Source: Dipteronia dyeriana (Eukaryota > Streptophyta > Magnoliopsida > Sapindales > Sapindaceae). From it: DNA of 64,000 nt. The position numbers were made by a program, and so were the translations under genes. Numbering within the stretch: position 1 is the first letter of the stretch; every line of letters begins with the position of its first letter. A model generated the notes under the pieces. That model was not told where the DNA came from, did no database searches, and worked only from the letters and a program-made list of their open reading frames with translations. This document shows positions 10,602 to 21,485 of the stretch, piece after piece. Location: positions 23,614,098 to 23,678,097 of the forward strand of contig CM065297.1 of NCBI GenBank assembly GCA_032871835.1. The letters run 5' to 3'.

Positions 10602-11920
10602 TGTTAATAGAGAATTTGTTCGAGGTGAGAAATTTTGGTTAACACCATCGAGACCACCATCACGTAGGCGATGGTCGGGGTTGGTACCTTGGGCACCTAA
10701 CCTGGTTGAATAAAGATGGATATATGAATTTGAGTGCACTGAAGACGGGAATGTAATGATTTTGTTATTAACTGTGAATACGATACAAATGGATTTCTAA
10801 ACACCCATGATCTCTCTGGGATATAATAGGGTGGCGACCCCGTGCCTGTCGAACAGTAGATAATAGTTGAGGCCATGTTCTGAATAAAGAATTTAGGCCA
10901 AAATCTTTAACTCTCTCCTTGAACTATCAATTGCCGATTCTTCTTCCTTCTTTTTATCATGCTTGGTCCATTTATACACAGTCCAAATAGGTTAAGTTTG
11001 TGACTCTCCCGCCCAGATTCTCATAATCCTCCCCCTCCTTATCCGGCAAGATCTTTTATTTAAAAGTCATTGACTTTAGATTAATAATGGATTCGAGAAT
11101 ATCTTAGGAGATAAGTTTGTTTCCTCTTTGGATTCAACCTCTTGCACTACACGTACGTAGTGTTTCAATGTTGAAGTGTAGATGTGATCCCGTATGCCTT
11201 CATGGTGTGATACCTCATGGAGGTCGTTCAGTATGGTGTTCATAAAATGAGGTAGATCCAGACCCGGGTCTTAATTTTAGAAACTCGATCTAACCTTTAT
11301 GGGTCCCTTTTTGAGCTCAAAATGACCGTGCTAACGCCCGTGAGTGATGGCAGGGCTTCTACTAGCTTCCTCTTATCTAACTAGGTGGATTGGCTTCTTC
11401 CTTTGACAAAGTGGAGTGGTGTTATAGCATGAATCTGATCCATTTAAAGGACCTCTTTTAGTATCTAGAGAGGACAGCGGGATTCTGGTGAGGTTGGCGG
11501 GCTTCTGGTTTAGGCTACGAGTTAATTTTGACCTCGGGAAGCCTTGATATGGAAGAAACTCACTTTGTTTGTGCGGGCTTCATTTCAAATGCTTCCTAAG
11601 CTCGATGACCTTTCCTTGCTTTTACGGGGTGGTTTTGGAGCCCGACCCTAGGAATCGGGGTTCCAAGATAGGTGATCTTGGGAAGCCTGGATAACCCCGT
11701 ATCAAGCTATGTCCGAATTCCAAGGTAGGCGTGAAGGGTTCGACCTGATCTTGTCGGGCTCTATTCCTAATAATTCTGAAGCTCGAAGACCCTTCCTCGC
11801 TTCTGCGGGGTAGCTTCATGGCTCGTCCGGGGTTCAACGAATGGTGAACTCGGGCTTTGATTTGAGCTAGGAGAGTGGAAAATTTCTCTTTGGTCCCCTA
11901 ACCAAATTTTGCTATTAACA
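10602..11920 (-). repeat. G1 5' LTR
   Basis: On the minus strand it begins TGTTAATAGCAAAATTTGG at 11920 and ends ATTAACA at 10602, next to the primer-binding site. Length 1319 bp. A TATA-like TGTATAAATGG lies near 10970. The flanking bases at the outer edge are CAATA (11921-11925); the partner duplication is outside the window. Confidence 0.85.
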
Positions 11921-12749
11921 CAATATAATCATTTAATGTTTGTTTTCTTTTATTGGCAACCTAATGAATATTATGAATAGAATTAAAAAGAGAAATAACA
12001 TAAACCATTTTTTTAGTCCAAATTAGAGAAAGAAATACTTTACAATTGCTTGGATCTCTTGGACTCATCAAGAACTCCCGGACTCATCAAGAAAGTGTTA
12101 TCTCTTATCACTTATCGAATTTGGATCATATGACATCTTGTCTTCAAACAAGAAACTTTCAAATCCGAAATCTAAAACATATAATGGTTAGAGGCTCGTG
12201 TTGATAACATGTTTTGAAATAAATAAAATTAACAAGAACACAATATAATAAATTTAAAGTAAGAAAAAAGAGAAAATAGTAGCCCAAGATATGAGTGATC
12301 ATTTTATTTCTCAATACTTCTCCAATAACATACATCAAGATGAAGGCTCATATTTATAGCCTTAAAAATCTTTACAATAATAACTTACACAATAATAGAT
12401 ATAAATTACAATATAAATTGACCATAAATCATTTGGTTGTGACAAGAGAAGTTAGAAAGATGATAAACTTGATTTCTTATTGTGGACATCCACTCACATT
12501 GAAACATGGAATAATGTTTTCATAAACGTAGTGGATTTCTTTTTATTTTCTTAGAAAAATTATTTATTAATTACCATTTATATAAAAAAAATGTTTGAAT
12601 TTCATATATTTAGAAAAAGAACCCACAGAATTAAATGCAATAATTAATGTTTTTAATGTGTTACCATTAATATTTGATTATATATTATTATTTTAATCTT
12701 TTGAGTTGTTATCATTAATATATTACCGTTAATAATTTTTTAAAATTAC
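11921..12749. other. AT-rich spacer between G1 and G2
   Basis: No gene is visible. The sequence is AT-rich with poly-A/poly-T runs. Its middle part resembles an LTR on the minus strand and is listed separately. Confidence 0.5.
12205..12500 (-). repeat. possible copia-like LTR remnant
   Basis: Read on the minus strand: GGCTATAAATATGAGCC (TATA-like, near 12355), a leader with AATAAAAT near 12300, then TTTATTTCAAAACATG followed by TTATCAACACGAGCCTC near 12220-12195. The last stretch resembles the LTR end plus primer-site arrangement of some plant copia elements. There is no coding sequence and no partner LTR, so this is tentative. Confidence 0.4.
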
Positions 12750-13923
12750 TGATAACGAAAAATTTACTCGAGATGAGAAATTTCGATTAACACCATCGAG
12801 ACCACTACCACGTAGGTGGTGGCCGGGTTGGTACCTTAGGTACCTAACCTGATTGAAGAAAGATGGATGTGTAAATGTAAGTGCAATAGAGATGGGAATG
12901 TAATGGCTTTATTATCAACTATGAGTATAGTACAAAAAGGCTCTTAAACACTCTTAATCTCTCTAGGATACAGTAGGGTGTCAACCTCGTGCCTGTTGAA
13001 TAGTAGGTAATAATGAAGGTCGTGTTCTGATTGCAGAATTTAGGCTGAAAACTCTCTTCGTTTATTTGCACTATGCCGCTCTCTTTGTTGTCTCCCAATC
13101 TCGTTCGCTTTTGGCGTATTTATACATGGTCCAAGTAGTTAAAACCGGTGTATCTCCTACCACGATTCTCTGAAGCCCCTCCCTTCTTATCGGGCTGAAT
13201 CTCTTATTTTAAAAGTTTGTTGACTTCAAATTAATAACGGATTCAAGAATATCTTTGGTGGAAATAAGTTTGTTTCCTTTTTAGACACAATCTTTTGCCT
13301 TACACGTACACAGAGTTTTAATGTTCGTTGGAGCATAGATATAATCTTATGTGTATTCATGGCATGATTCTCCATGGAGGTCATTAAGTTAGGCGTTCGT
13401 GGTTTCGTAGAGCGAGGTAGACACATGCCTTAGTTCTGGACCCAGAAGCTTGGCCTGATCTTTCCTAGTCCTTTAGAGCTTGAAACGGCTTTCATTTAGG
13501 GAAGCATGGTGTTTTTCTCGTCCAGACAGGTTCGAATCTTCCTTAGCGAATTGGAGCATAGCTATAGCATGAACCTGATATCTTTAAAGACCCTTTTTTT
13601 ATGTTTGGAGAGGATGACGGGTTTCTGGAGATGTTAGCGGGCTTCTGGGGAAGTTACTAGGTAATTTCGATCTCAAGAAGCCCGGATAACCACGTGTCGG
13701 GCTTTGCTAGAATTCAAGTGTTGGAGTAAGGAGCTCGATCTGGTCTTGCCGGACTCTATTCTTGATAGTTCTGAAGCTCGATAACCCCTCCTCGCTTCTA
13801 CGGGGTGGTTTTATGGCTCGCCCTTAAGACCCAGGGTTCAATGACTGGTGAACTCGGGCTTTGATTCAGGTTAGGAGAGTGAAAATTTTCTCTTTGGTCC
13901 CTAGACAAATTTTGCTATTAACA
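12750..13923 (-). repeat. G2 3' LTR
   Basis: On the minus strand it begins TGTTAATAGCAAAATTTG at 13923 and ends CGTTATCA at 12750; related LTRs end CGTCAACA or CGTCATCA. Length 1174 bp. A TATA-like ATGTATAAATACG lies near 13115. It is closest to the G1 and G3 LTRs and differs by many substitutions and indels from those of G4 and G5, so two subfamilies are present. Confidence 0.85.
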
Positions 13924-14172
13924 GAAGTTCCCTGTAACTTGAACATTGGTGATTGAGTTGAGGTTGGAGTCAGATTTCCTATTTTAATTGGGAAATTTTG
14001 CCTTTCTCGTTGTTATCAGTATCTCGATGAAATTCTTGCCTTTAATGCACGAATGACATGGCTTGAGCAGACCGGTACATTTTTCAAAATAATCAGGCTA
14101 AGTTACGACCATCCCCGCGTTTTGAGGCAATCCTTCCGAAGATTTCATTGACGTCACTGCCCTCTTTACTTC

Positions 14173-14180
14173 TATTTATA
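14173..14180 (+). promoter_or_regulatory. TATA-like box of the G2 antisense gene
   Basis: TATTTATA about 115 bases before the ATG of the antisense gene, preceded by the palindrome TGACGTCA near 14150. G3 and G4 have related CTCTATTTAA boxes at comparable distances (about 24053-24060 and 42446-42453, minus strand). Promoter function is inferred. Confidence 0.45.
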
Positions 14181-14293
14181 CCCAACCGTTTCTCGCCTAT
14201 CTCACGCTTTCTTTCAAACTTCAAATTTTTTCTTTTGCTACTATTGAAAAGCTCCCCATCATTTTCTTTGTTCTTTAAGCTTTACATCCGACA

Positions 14294-15900
14294 ATGTTGA
14301 ACTCCACTGACAGTATTGAGGTTATGGTAAAGGGCCCTAGTGCCCCTAGTTCAGTTCCTAGGAAAAGGGTACAAGAAAACTCGAGCGACAAGGACGCATC
14401 CCTGCTCCGTCAGCGTTGCAGCTCTGGTAGAAACGTTTCGATCGGTTCTGTCTTCCTTAATCAACCTGACAACCCTCTAAACTTAGTCGATAAAGATTCT
14501 GATGGAAAATCCAGGGATGCTACTGTTGAGAGGGGTCAGGTTATGGTCATCGATCATCTTCTAGATAGGCTTCCTCCCTATGGTTTCTGGGTTATCCTAG
14601 ATTCAACTGTTGATCCAAAATCAATCGGCCACCTGAGGTCCAAGTACGGTATCCCTGACAGCGTCTCTCTCATCGTTCCCCATAGAAATTATGACATCTT
14701 CAATTCGCCTAAAAGAGTGCTTCTGATCCACGTGGCTACCCTTGAAAATGAGGTCAGTCTCCCTCTCCATCCTACCCTTTGAAGGGCACTCAGTGCCCTA
14801 CAGTTAGCTCCCCTTTAGCTGACTCTCGAATTTTAGAGGCATTTAATCAGCTTTCTCGTGCTATGGAGAGAACAGTGAGAGCTAAGCGAAGTCACCAAGG
14901 AGCCCGGAGCTGAGGAGTTGGCTTACCTTTTTCAAATCAGGAACCTAGCTGGAGTTCCCCAAGGTCAGTTATATGCCAAAGCAAAGAACAAGCTCAATTT
15001 CATCATCCCTGGCACTTAAAGGAAGGACCTAGCCTAGAAGGAGGAGTGGATCCTGATAGGGGATGGTTGGGGAAGCTCGATATTTATCAGTGGGTGAGAG
15101 TATGAGGTTCCCACGTCTTTTAAAGAAAAAACATCCTAGGACCGAGACTCCTTGCCCACTAAATCTGAAATTGTTTTGAAAACCATCCTTGCTAGGAACT
15201 ATCTGAATCTGAAGTTCCCAAATGCTGACCCTTTCGATTCTCATTGGGTAAACAGCTATCTATGAATATCTAATGCTACTCTACTTCACGTAAGTAACTC
15301 CGAATTATCATGCTTTGTTTCATTGAATAGTTCGGTTCTTACGGTTATACCTTCTCTTTTTTTTTTTAACAATTTTTGTTGTTGCTCCAGCTTCCCGTGA
15401 AGCTCAACAGGCTCGCACTCATCCATCTTCTGCCATAACAGATCGGGAAATCCCTCTGGCCTCCTCAGAGAAAGGGGGCAAACAGTTCCATCTGGGGCTT
15501 CGCCTGCTCTTGCTCCGTTCTCTTCCCTGCATAGGTCCAAGCTATCACTGTTCACATCTCGGGCTGCCAAGGTTCGAGGTAAATGGGTCTCTGTTTCTCA
15601 AGCCGCTAATGCAGCAACGTCAGCTCCTGCTATAGTTATCCCTAAACTTACTTCTGCTCATGTCGCCCCTACTTCCAGCTTTCCAGAAGCTTCTACCTCT
15701 TCATCTACATTCCCAGCCCCCCAAGCTTTAAAGGACCCCGAGGCTGGTGTTGAAGGGGTTTCCCCTGTTTGCCCACCAAATCAGTTCGGCTCTGCCTCTC
15801 AAGATGAGTTCATAGGGAAATTCATCGCTTCCTGATCTGGGGCAGTCTTTCTATGATGGCTTCAATTCCCATAGATATCGCTTCCTAAAAATTGTAGCCT
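14294..15900 (+). pseudogene. G2 antisense gene (opposite strand to the element), broken
   Basis: Homologue of the G4 gene at 39710-42355. The first 162 codons are open (MLNSTDSIEVMVKG..., with SIGSVFLNQPDNPLNLVD and IPDSVSLIVPHRNYDIF blocks shared with G4). Stops then follow in the region matching the central domain (about 14780-15260). An intron-like gap at 15290-15390 has a GTAAGT donor and a TTGTTGCTCCAG acceptor, at the same place as in G4. Homology continues to about 15900 (DEFIGKFIAS-like), but the coiled-coil and acidic C-terminal exons are missing. The protein family resembles the plant 'putative gypsy type transposon' (Transposase_28) group; function unknown. Confidence 0.72.
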
Positions 15901-16287
15901 AGCAAGGGGATAGACTCCCTTATCATTAATGAATATTGGCTTTAGATTTCATTCGAACTTGCTTCAATGAATTTTGATTTGACTGACATCCTTTTGCTTT
16001 ATTCCTGACCCCGACCTAGATGCGACCTCTGAAATAACTTGAATTACTCGAATCTTGGCGGAGATAACGAGATATAAAATTTTGTTTAAGTGTCGAAGTA
16101 GATAGCTAACTCTCCACTCTCCACTCTCAACAGAAACTTGTAGCTCGATGACTTTAGTGAATAGTCCCCTTGTGTGATTATAGGCTAGTTTGCACCTGTC
16201 ACAGTAAGCAATCATATACACATGCAAGATTAGTAGCCAGTAACAACTGGAACATTGGAGTTTAAGTAGGAGAGATTTCTAATCTCA
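15901..16287. other. G2 non-coding stretch between antisense gene and tandem array
   Basis: No gene recognised. It aligns by eye with 20830-21330 of G3 in the opposite orientation; for example both have a run reading AAGCCAATATTC(G/A)TTAATGATAAGGGAG or its complement. It is element DNA, not host sequence. Confidence 0.55.
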
Positions 16288-16650
16288 GGCCCTTTTGGGG
16301 GGTTATAGTCCGATCGAGGAAACATGAGGGCTATTTAGCTATTTCCTAGTCTTGTGATATGGATGACAACTATACTCTCACACTCAGACCCTTCATAGGG
16401 GTGGTAGCCCAACCAAGGTATCAGGAGGGCTATCTAGTTATTTCCTGTTCTCGAGATCTAGATGGCAACTATGCTCTTACATTCATGTTCTTGGTAGCCC
16501 GACCAAGGCATCAAGAGGGCTATCTAGCTATTTCCTGATCTCGAGATCTGGATGGTAACTATGCTCTTATACTCAGACCCTTCTTAGAGGGGGGTGGTGC
16601 CCGGCTGAGGCATCAAGGATAAAGAGGGGGCTTCCCCGGCTAATCCATGA
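16288..16650 (-). repeat. G2 tandem array (roughly 99-120-bp units)
   Basis: About four degenerate units containing GAGGGCTATCTAGCTATTTCCTGATCTCGAGAT and ACTATGCTCTTA. It is the minus-strand counterpart of the arrays at 20130-20830 and 38620-39170, and lies between integrase and the antisense gene as in those elements. Confidence 0.8.
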
Positions 16651-16869
16651 TCTTGAGATGACTATGTCAGACTTACCCGTGTAGACCCTAGTTGGATATG
16701 GAGAGATTATTGTAGAATACAATCGAAGATAGAGAAAGCAGACTTTATTGATAAAAAATGGAGTACATTGTTGTTGGAAATTTTATTGAAACTTAAATGT
16801 AGGTAGTATGCTCAAGAGTCCCCTATCTAAGGGTAATACTTCCTTAGGTGATCTGCATTCTAGGTGTGA

Positions 16870-18008
16870 TGGAGAGGTCGGCCATCCATGTCCTCGAGCT
16901 TATATGCCTCGTTGCAGACCACTGTCTTTACAAATAAGGTCCCTCCCAGTTGGGCCCCAGGACCCTGTCTAACCTCTTCCTGCTATTCATGGTTACTTCC
17001 TAAGAATTAGGTCCCCTTCCTTGAAGTTTCGAGTTTTAACTCTCTTGTTAAAGTACCTAGCGATCTTGCTCTGGTAAATAGCTACTATCTCAGCTACCCG
17101 ATCTTGCTTTTCTTCCAAGAGGTCTAGGTTAGCTCGGAGCTTATCCTCATTGCTTCCATGCTCCGGTGGTTGATCTCCTTGTAGTACTATAAAGCCAGAG
17201 GACCTCGGGAAGCTCCTCGACCCATCTGCCCTTTATCTATCGTAACTTCTTTTTCAACAGCTTCTTGATAGTTTTATTGATGGATTCCACCAGCCCATTA
17301 GTTTGAGGGTGGGCTACTGAGGCAAATCTAAGGTCGATTCCCAAGCCTTAGCAAAAGTCCTTGAATCAACCATTATCAAACTGCTTTCCGAGGTCAGCTA
17401 TAATGATAAAAAGGGGTCTCGAACATGTAAACTATATTGTTTTTGTTGAACCTTGTCGTATTCTCTTCAGATATCTGGGAGAGCGGTCCAGCTTCGACCC
17501 ATCTTGTGAAATAGTCGATTGCCACAATGGCAAGTTTAGCTTGTCCAGAAGTGGTTGGAAGTGGTCCGATCAGGTTGACTTCCCATATAGCAAAGGGGTA
17601 AGGCGAGACGAGAGATGACAAATGCTCCGGTAGGAGGTGGCTCAAGTTGGAGGTTTTCTAGCATGATTCACAGGATTGAACAAAGTTCTTTACATCTTGA
17701 TAGATAGTTAGCTAGTAATACCCCATACGGAGTACCTGATATGCCAGAGCCTCACCACCAACGTGGTCCCGCACTCCCTAGAGTGAACCTTTCCTAATGC
17801 CCATTTGGCTTCATCAGGATGCAAACATCGCAGCATGGAAAGGGACCTGCCCCTCCTGTAGAGCTATCCATCTACCAGGAAATATCAAACTAAGAGCCTC
17901 TTAATTCTTCTGGCTTGGTCTGACTCCTCGGGAATCCTTCCTTCTTGGAGATAAGCCACTATCAGGTCCATCCAGCATGGCTATCGATCCAGGGTATAAT
18001 ACTCCTTG
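16870..18008 (-). pseudogene. G2 integrase, heavily degraded
   Basis: Minus-strand integrase remnant. The clearest open part (17645-17394) has LIGPLPTTSGQAKLAIVAIDYFTRWVEAGPLSQISEENTTRF, the core around the first catalytic Asp; the usual WGVDLI reads WEVNLI, so that Asp is Asn. About 90 bases that encode the GVEAVLPIEHKL region in other copies are missing near 17160. Numerous stops occur. The C-terminal end near 16870 matches the tail of other copies (NHTWNADHLRKFYP-like). Confidence 0.8.
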
Positions 18009-18027
18009 CATACTCCACCCCTACTTT

Positions 18028-19986
18028 CAAGCTCACTCAATAGCAGTAGTGACGGACCAACCCCTCCGTCAAATCTTATAAAGGCCGGATGTATCCCGAT
18101 GGTTGGTTTTATGGGCCCTAGAGCTTACCCAGTTTGATTTAAGCTACGAGCCCAAGACCACAATTAAAGCCCAGGCTTTGGCGGACTTTGTAGCAGAGCT
18201 CTCAGTACCCCCAGGCCAAGCGACCTCCAAAATGATTCTAGAATCCGACAACTGGTCGGAAGGTTGCAAGTCATGGATCCTCTACACAGGTGGAGTGTCC
18301 AGGCAAGCTGGGGGAGGAGCGGGCATAGTTCTAATTGACCTAGAGGGGACTGAATGCTGCCACTGTTTCTGATTTGAATTTAAAGCCACTAACAATGAGG
18401 CAGAGTATGAAGCCCTCTTAGCCGGGATAAGGGCGGCCACAGAGTCTGGGGTCGATTATCTGCAGGTCAGAAGCGATACATTGCTCATAGTCAACCAAGT
18501 CTCTGGGGATTATCAGGTAAAAGAGGATAACATGATTGCCTACCTAAAGCTAGTCCAACAGCTTAAGAGCAAGTTTAAAGGATTTAAGATTGAGCAGGTA
18601 CCTCGACAACAGAATCGTCAAGCTGACATCCTAGCCAAGATAGCTATGAATGGTGGTCAGACCTTACCATAGGGGGTCTCTCTCCAAGTAATCCCCTTAC
18701 CCAGCACAGTAGCAGGTAAGGAGACTTATACCTTAGATTGATAGCCATGCTGGATGGACCCAATAGTGGATTATCTCCAAGAAGGGAGGCTTCTCAAAGA
18801 GTCCGACCAAGCTAGGAAAATCAAGAGGCTCTCAGTTCAGTATTGTTTGGTAGATGGGTACCTATACAGGAGGGGCAGATCCCTTCATTTGCTTCAATGT
18901 TTACATCCTGACAATGCCAAATGGACGTTGAGAGAGGTTCACTCCGGGGAATGCGGGAACCACATTGGTGGGGAAGTTCTGGCATATCAGGTACTCCGTA
19001 TGAGGTATTATTGGCCGACCATCCATCAAGATGCAAATAATTTAGTACGATCCTGCGAAGCATGCCATAAGACCGCAAACTTGAGTCACCTCCCGCCGGA
19101 GCGATTGTCATCCCTTAGCTCACCTTACCCCTTTGCTATGTAGGGAGTCGACTTGATTGGACTGCTTCCTACTGCTCCTAGTCAAGCCAAGCAAGCTATC
19201 ATGGTGATTGACTATTTCACAAGATGAGTCAAAGTCAGACCGCTCTCTCAGATATCGGAAAAAAATACAACAAGATTCATAAAAAATAATGTAATTTGCA
19301 GGTTTGGGACCCCTTTTTGTCATTGTAGCTGACCTCGACAAGCAGTTTGATAACGATCGGTTCAAGAAATTTTGTGAGGACTTAGGAATCGACCTTAGAT
19401 TTGCCTCAGTAGCCCACCCTCAGACTAACGAGCTGGTAGAATTCACCAATAAGACTATTAAGAAATTGTTCAAAAAGAAGCTACAGCAGAAAAATGGCAG
19501 ATGGGCCAAGGAGCTTCTCGATGTCCTCTGGGCTTACCGCATTATGAGGAGAATGACCACCAGAGAAATGTTGTATTATTTGGCCTTCGGGGTTGAAGCA
19601 GTTCTTCCCATTGAGCACAAACTGACCTCCTTCAGAATTCAACATTTTGAACAGGGAAGAAACGAGGACAAGCTCCGAGCTAGCTTAGATCTCTTGGAAG
19701 AAAAACAAGATCGGGTAGCTAAGAAGGTAGCAATTTACTAGAGCAAGATTGCTAGATACTTTAACAGGAGGGTTAAAGCCAGGAACTTTTAGGAAGGGAC
19801 CTAGTTCTCAGGAAAGTGACATTGAATACCAGAAAGAGGTCAAACGGGGTCCTGCGACTCAACTGGGAAGAATATTATTTGGTAAAAGTGGTGGTTCGCA
19901 ACGGGGTGTACAAGCTCGAAGACATGAATGGCCGACTCATCGATCATACTTGGAATGCAAATCACCTGAGAAAATTCTACCCCTAA
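18028..19986 (+). pseudogene. G3 pol remnant: RNase H end, second RNase H, integrase
   Basis: First RNase H tail: VLWALELTQFDLSYEPKTTIKAQALADFVAELS (about 18105-18205). Second RNase H: WILYTGGVSRQAGGG (first Asp replaced by Gly), NNEAEYEALLAGI, VRSDTLLIVNQVSGDYQ, RQQNRQADILAKI (18270-18640). Integrase: HSGECGNHIGGEVLAYQV, CEACHKTANLSHL, a core with a stop in WGVDLI (TGG to TAG, about 19141) and another in FTRWV (TGG to TGA, about 19227), VADLDKQFDND (second Asp), LVEFTNKTIKK (Glu), and a tail ending NHLRKFYP with TAA at 19984-19986. Confidence 0.88.
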
Positions 19987-20129
19987 ACAGGGGATTACTG
20001 AGCTTGCTACCTCCACCTAGTTTTTAGTCACCAGCAATAATGTACTCCATTCTTTTTTCTTGTCAATGAAGCCTGTTTTCTACATCTTCAACTATGTTCT
20101 ACAGTTATTTGGTTCTACATGGGAAAATT

Positions 20130-20830
20130 CGATATTATCATCCCAAGACCCAGGATTAGTCAGGGAAGCCCCCTCGTTATCCCTGATTCCTCGGTCGGGC
20201 ACTACCCCCCGTCAAGAAGAGTCTGAGTATAAGAGCATAGTTGCCATCTAGATCTCAAGACCAGGAAATAACTAGATAGCCCTCCTGATGCCTTGGTCGG
20301 GCTACAACCCCCAAGAAGGATCTGAGTGTAAGAGCATAGTTGCCATCCAGATCTCAAGACCAGGAAATATCTAGATAGACCTTCTGATGCTTTAGACGGC
20401 CTACAACCTTCAAGAAGGATCTGAGTGCAATAGCATAGTTGTCATCTAGATCTCAAGACCAGGAAATAGCTAGATAGCCCTCCCGATGCCTTGGTCAGGC
20501 TATAACCTCCAAGAAGGATCCGAGTGTAAGAGCATAGTTGCTATCCAAATCTCAAGATCATGAAATAGTTAGATAGCCCTCCTGATGCCTTGGTCGGGAT
20601 ACAAACCCCCAGGAAGGATCTGAGTATAAGAGCATAGTTACCGTCCAGATCACAAGACCAGAAAATAGCTAGATAGCCCTCATGATGCCTTGATCGGGCT
20701 ACCACCCCCAAGAAGGATTCGAGTTTAAGAGCACGATTGCCATCCCGATCTCAAGACTATGAGATGGCTAGATAGCCCTCTTTGATGTCTTGATCGGGCT
20801 ATAACCCCCTAGAGGGACTCAAGAATGGAA
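20130..20830 (+). repeat. G3 tandem array, about 99-bp unit, six to seven copies
   Basis: Units repeat the pattern ATCTCAAGACCAGGAAATAG, CTAGATAGCCCTCCTGATGC, CTTGGTCGGGCTACAACCCC, CAAGAAGGATCTGAGTGTAAG and AGCATAGTTGCCATCC. The copies are contiguous with no spacers and diverge by scattered substitutions, most at the edges of the array. It starts about 150 bases after the integrase stop. Confidence 0.9.
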
Positions 20831-21331
20831 AGCTCTTTTACTTAAACTCCAATGTCCCAGTTATTACTGGTCGCTAATTCTCCATGTATATGTGGTTGCT
20901 TATTGTGACAGGTGCGAACTGGCCTACAATCATACAAAGGGACTATTTACAAAAGTCACCAAGCTATAAGTTTCTGTTGAGAGTTGAAAGCTCGAGTTAG
21001 TTGTCTACTTTCACACTTAAACTGTTTTTCTATCTTGTTGCTTTTCCCAAGTTGAGTTAAGTTAAGTTGTTTTAGAGGCTGCACTAAGATCGAGATCAGA
21101 AACGAAGCAAGTAGATGCCAATCAAATCAAAATTCGTTGAAAAAGTTTAAATGAAATCTAAAGCCAATATTCGTTAATGATAAGGGAGCTAATCCCCTTG
21201 TTAGGCAACAATTGTCAAACATGGAGCCTAACCCCTAGTTTCGGGCTATAAAAAAAGTGATGAATGATGATAGTCTGGCTTGAATAGGGTGGGGAGCCCA
21301 CCCCCATTTTCCAGGCATTTAGAACAAGGCA
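20831..21331. other. G3 non-coding stretch between array and antisense gene
   Basis: No gene recognised; element DNA homologous to 15901-16287 in G2 and 39171-39709 in G4. Confidence 0.5.
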
Positions 21332-21485
21332 TTAGAAGATGGATTCAAACTTTTGCATCCTCCTGATTTTCTCCAGCTTCTCCTCCCTTAGGGCGGCCTT
21401 CGCCCTTCGCTCCTCTCTCTGGTGGTCGTTTATCCTGGTTATCCCCCTCTGCCACCTCTTCATGTGGATGCACCTCAATTGCTTA

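Larger units (their letters stand above)
4758..11920 (-). mobile_element. G1: Tat-type Ty3/gypsy retrotransposon, 3' end removed by the copia insertion
   Basis: Read on the minus strand the order is 5' LTR (11920-10602), primer-binding site, gag, protease, reverse transcriptase, RNase H, second RNase H and integrase, then an abrupt change to copia LTR at 4757. The 3' end of G1, including its expected tandem array and antisense gene, must lie beyond the inserted copia element outside the window. The gag-pol order with a duplicated RNase H assigns it to the Tat clade. Every domain has stops or frameshifts, and the reverse-transcriptase active site is altered, so it is a dead copy. Confidence 0.9.
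12750..18010 (-). mobile_element. G2: 5'-truncated Tat retrotransposon
   Basis: On the minus strand it runs from the boundary of the second RNase H and integrase (about 18010) through integrase, tandem repeats and the antisense gene (on the plus strand) to a complete 3' LTR. The 5' LTR, gag, protease, reverse transcriptase and both RNase H domains are missing. At its truncated end it abuts G3, which points the other way. All coding parts are degraded. Confidence 0.85.

Noticed and set aside
20130..20830. Regular repeats that might suggest a CRISPR array
   Set aside because: Units are contiguous, about 99 bp, without unique spacers, in a plant retrotransposon; no cas-like gene is present.
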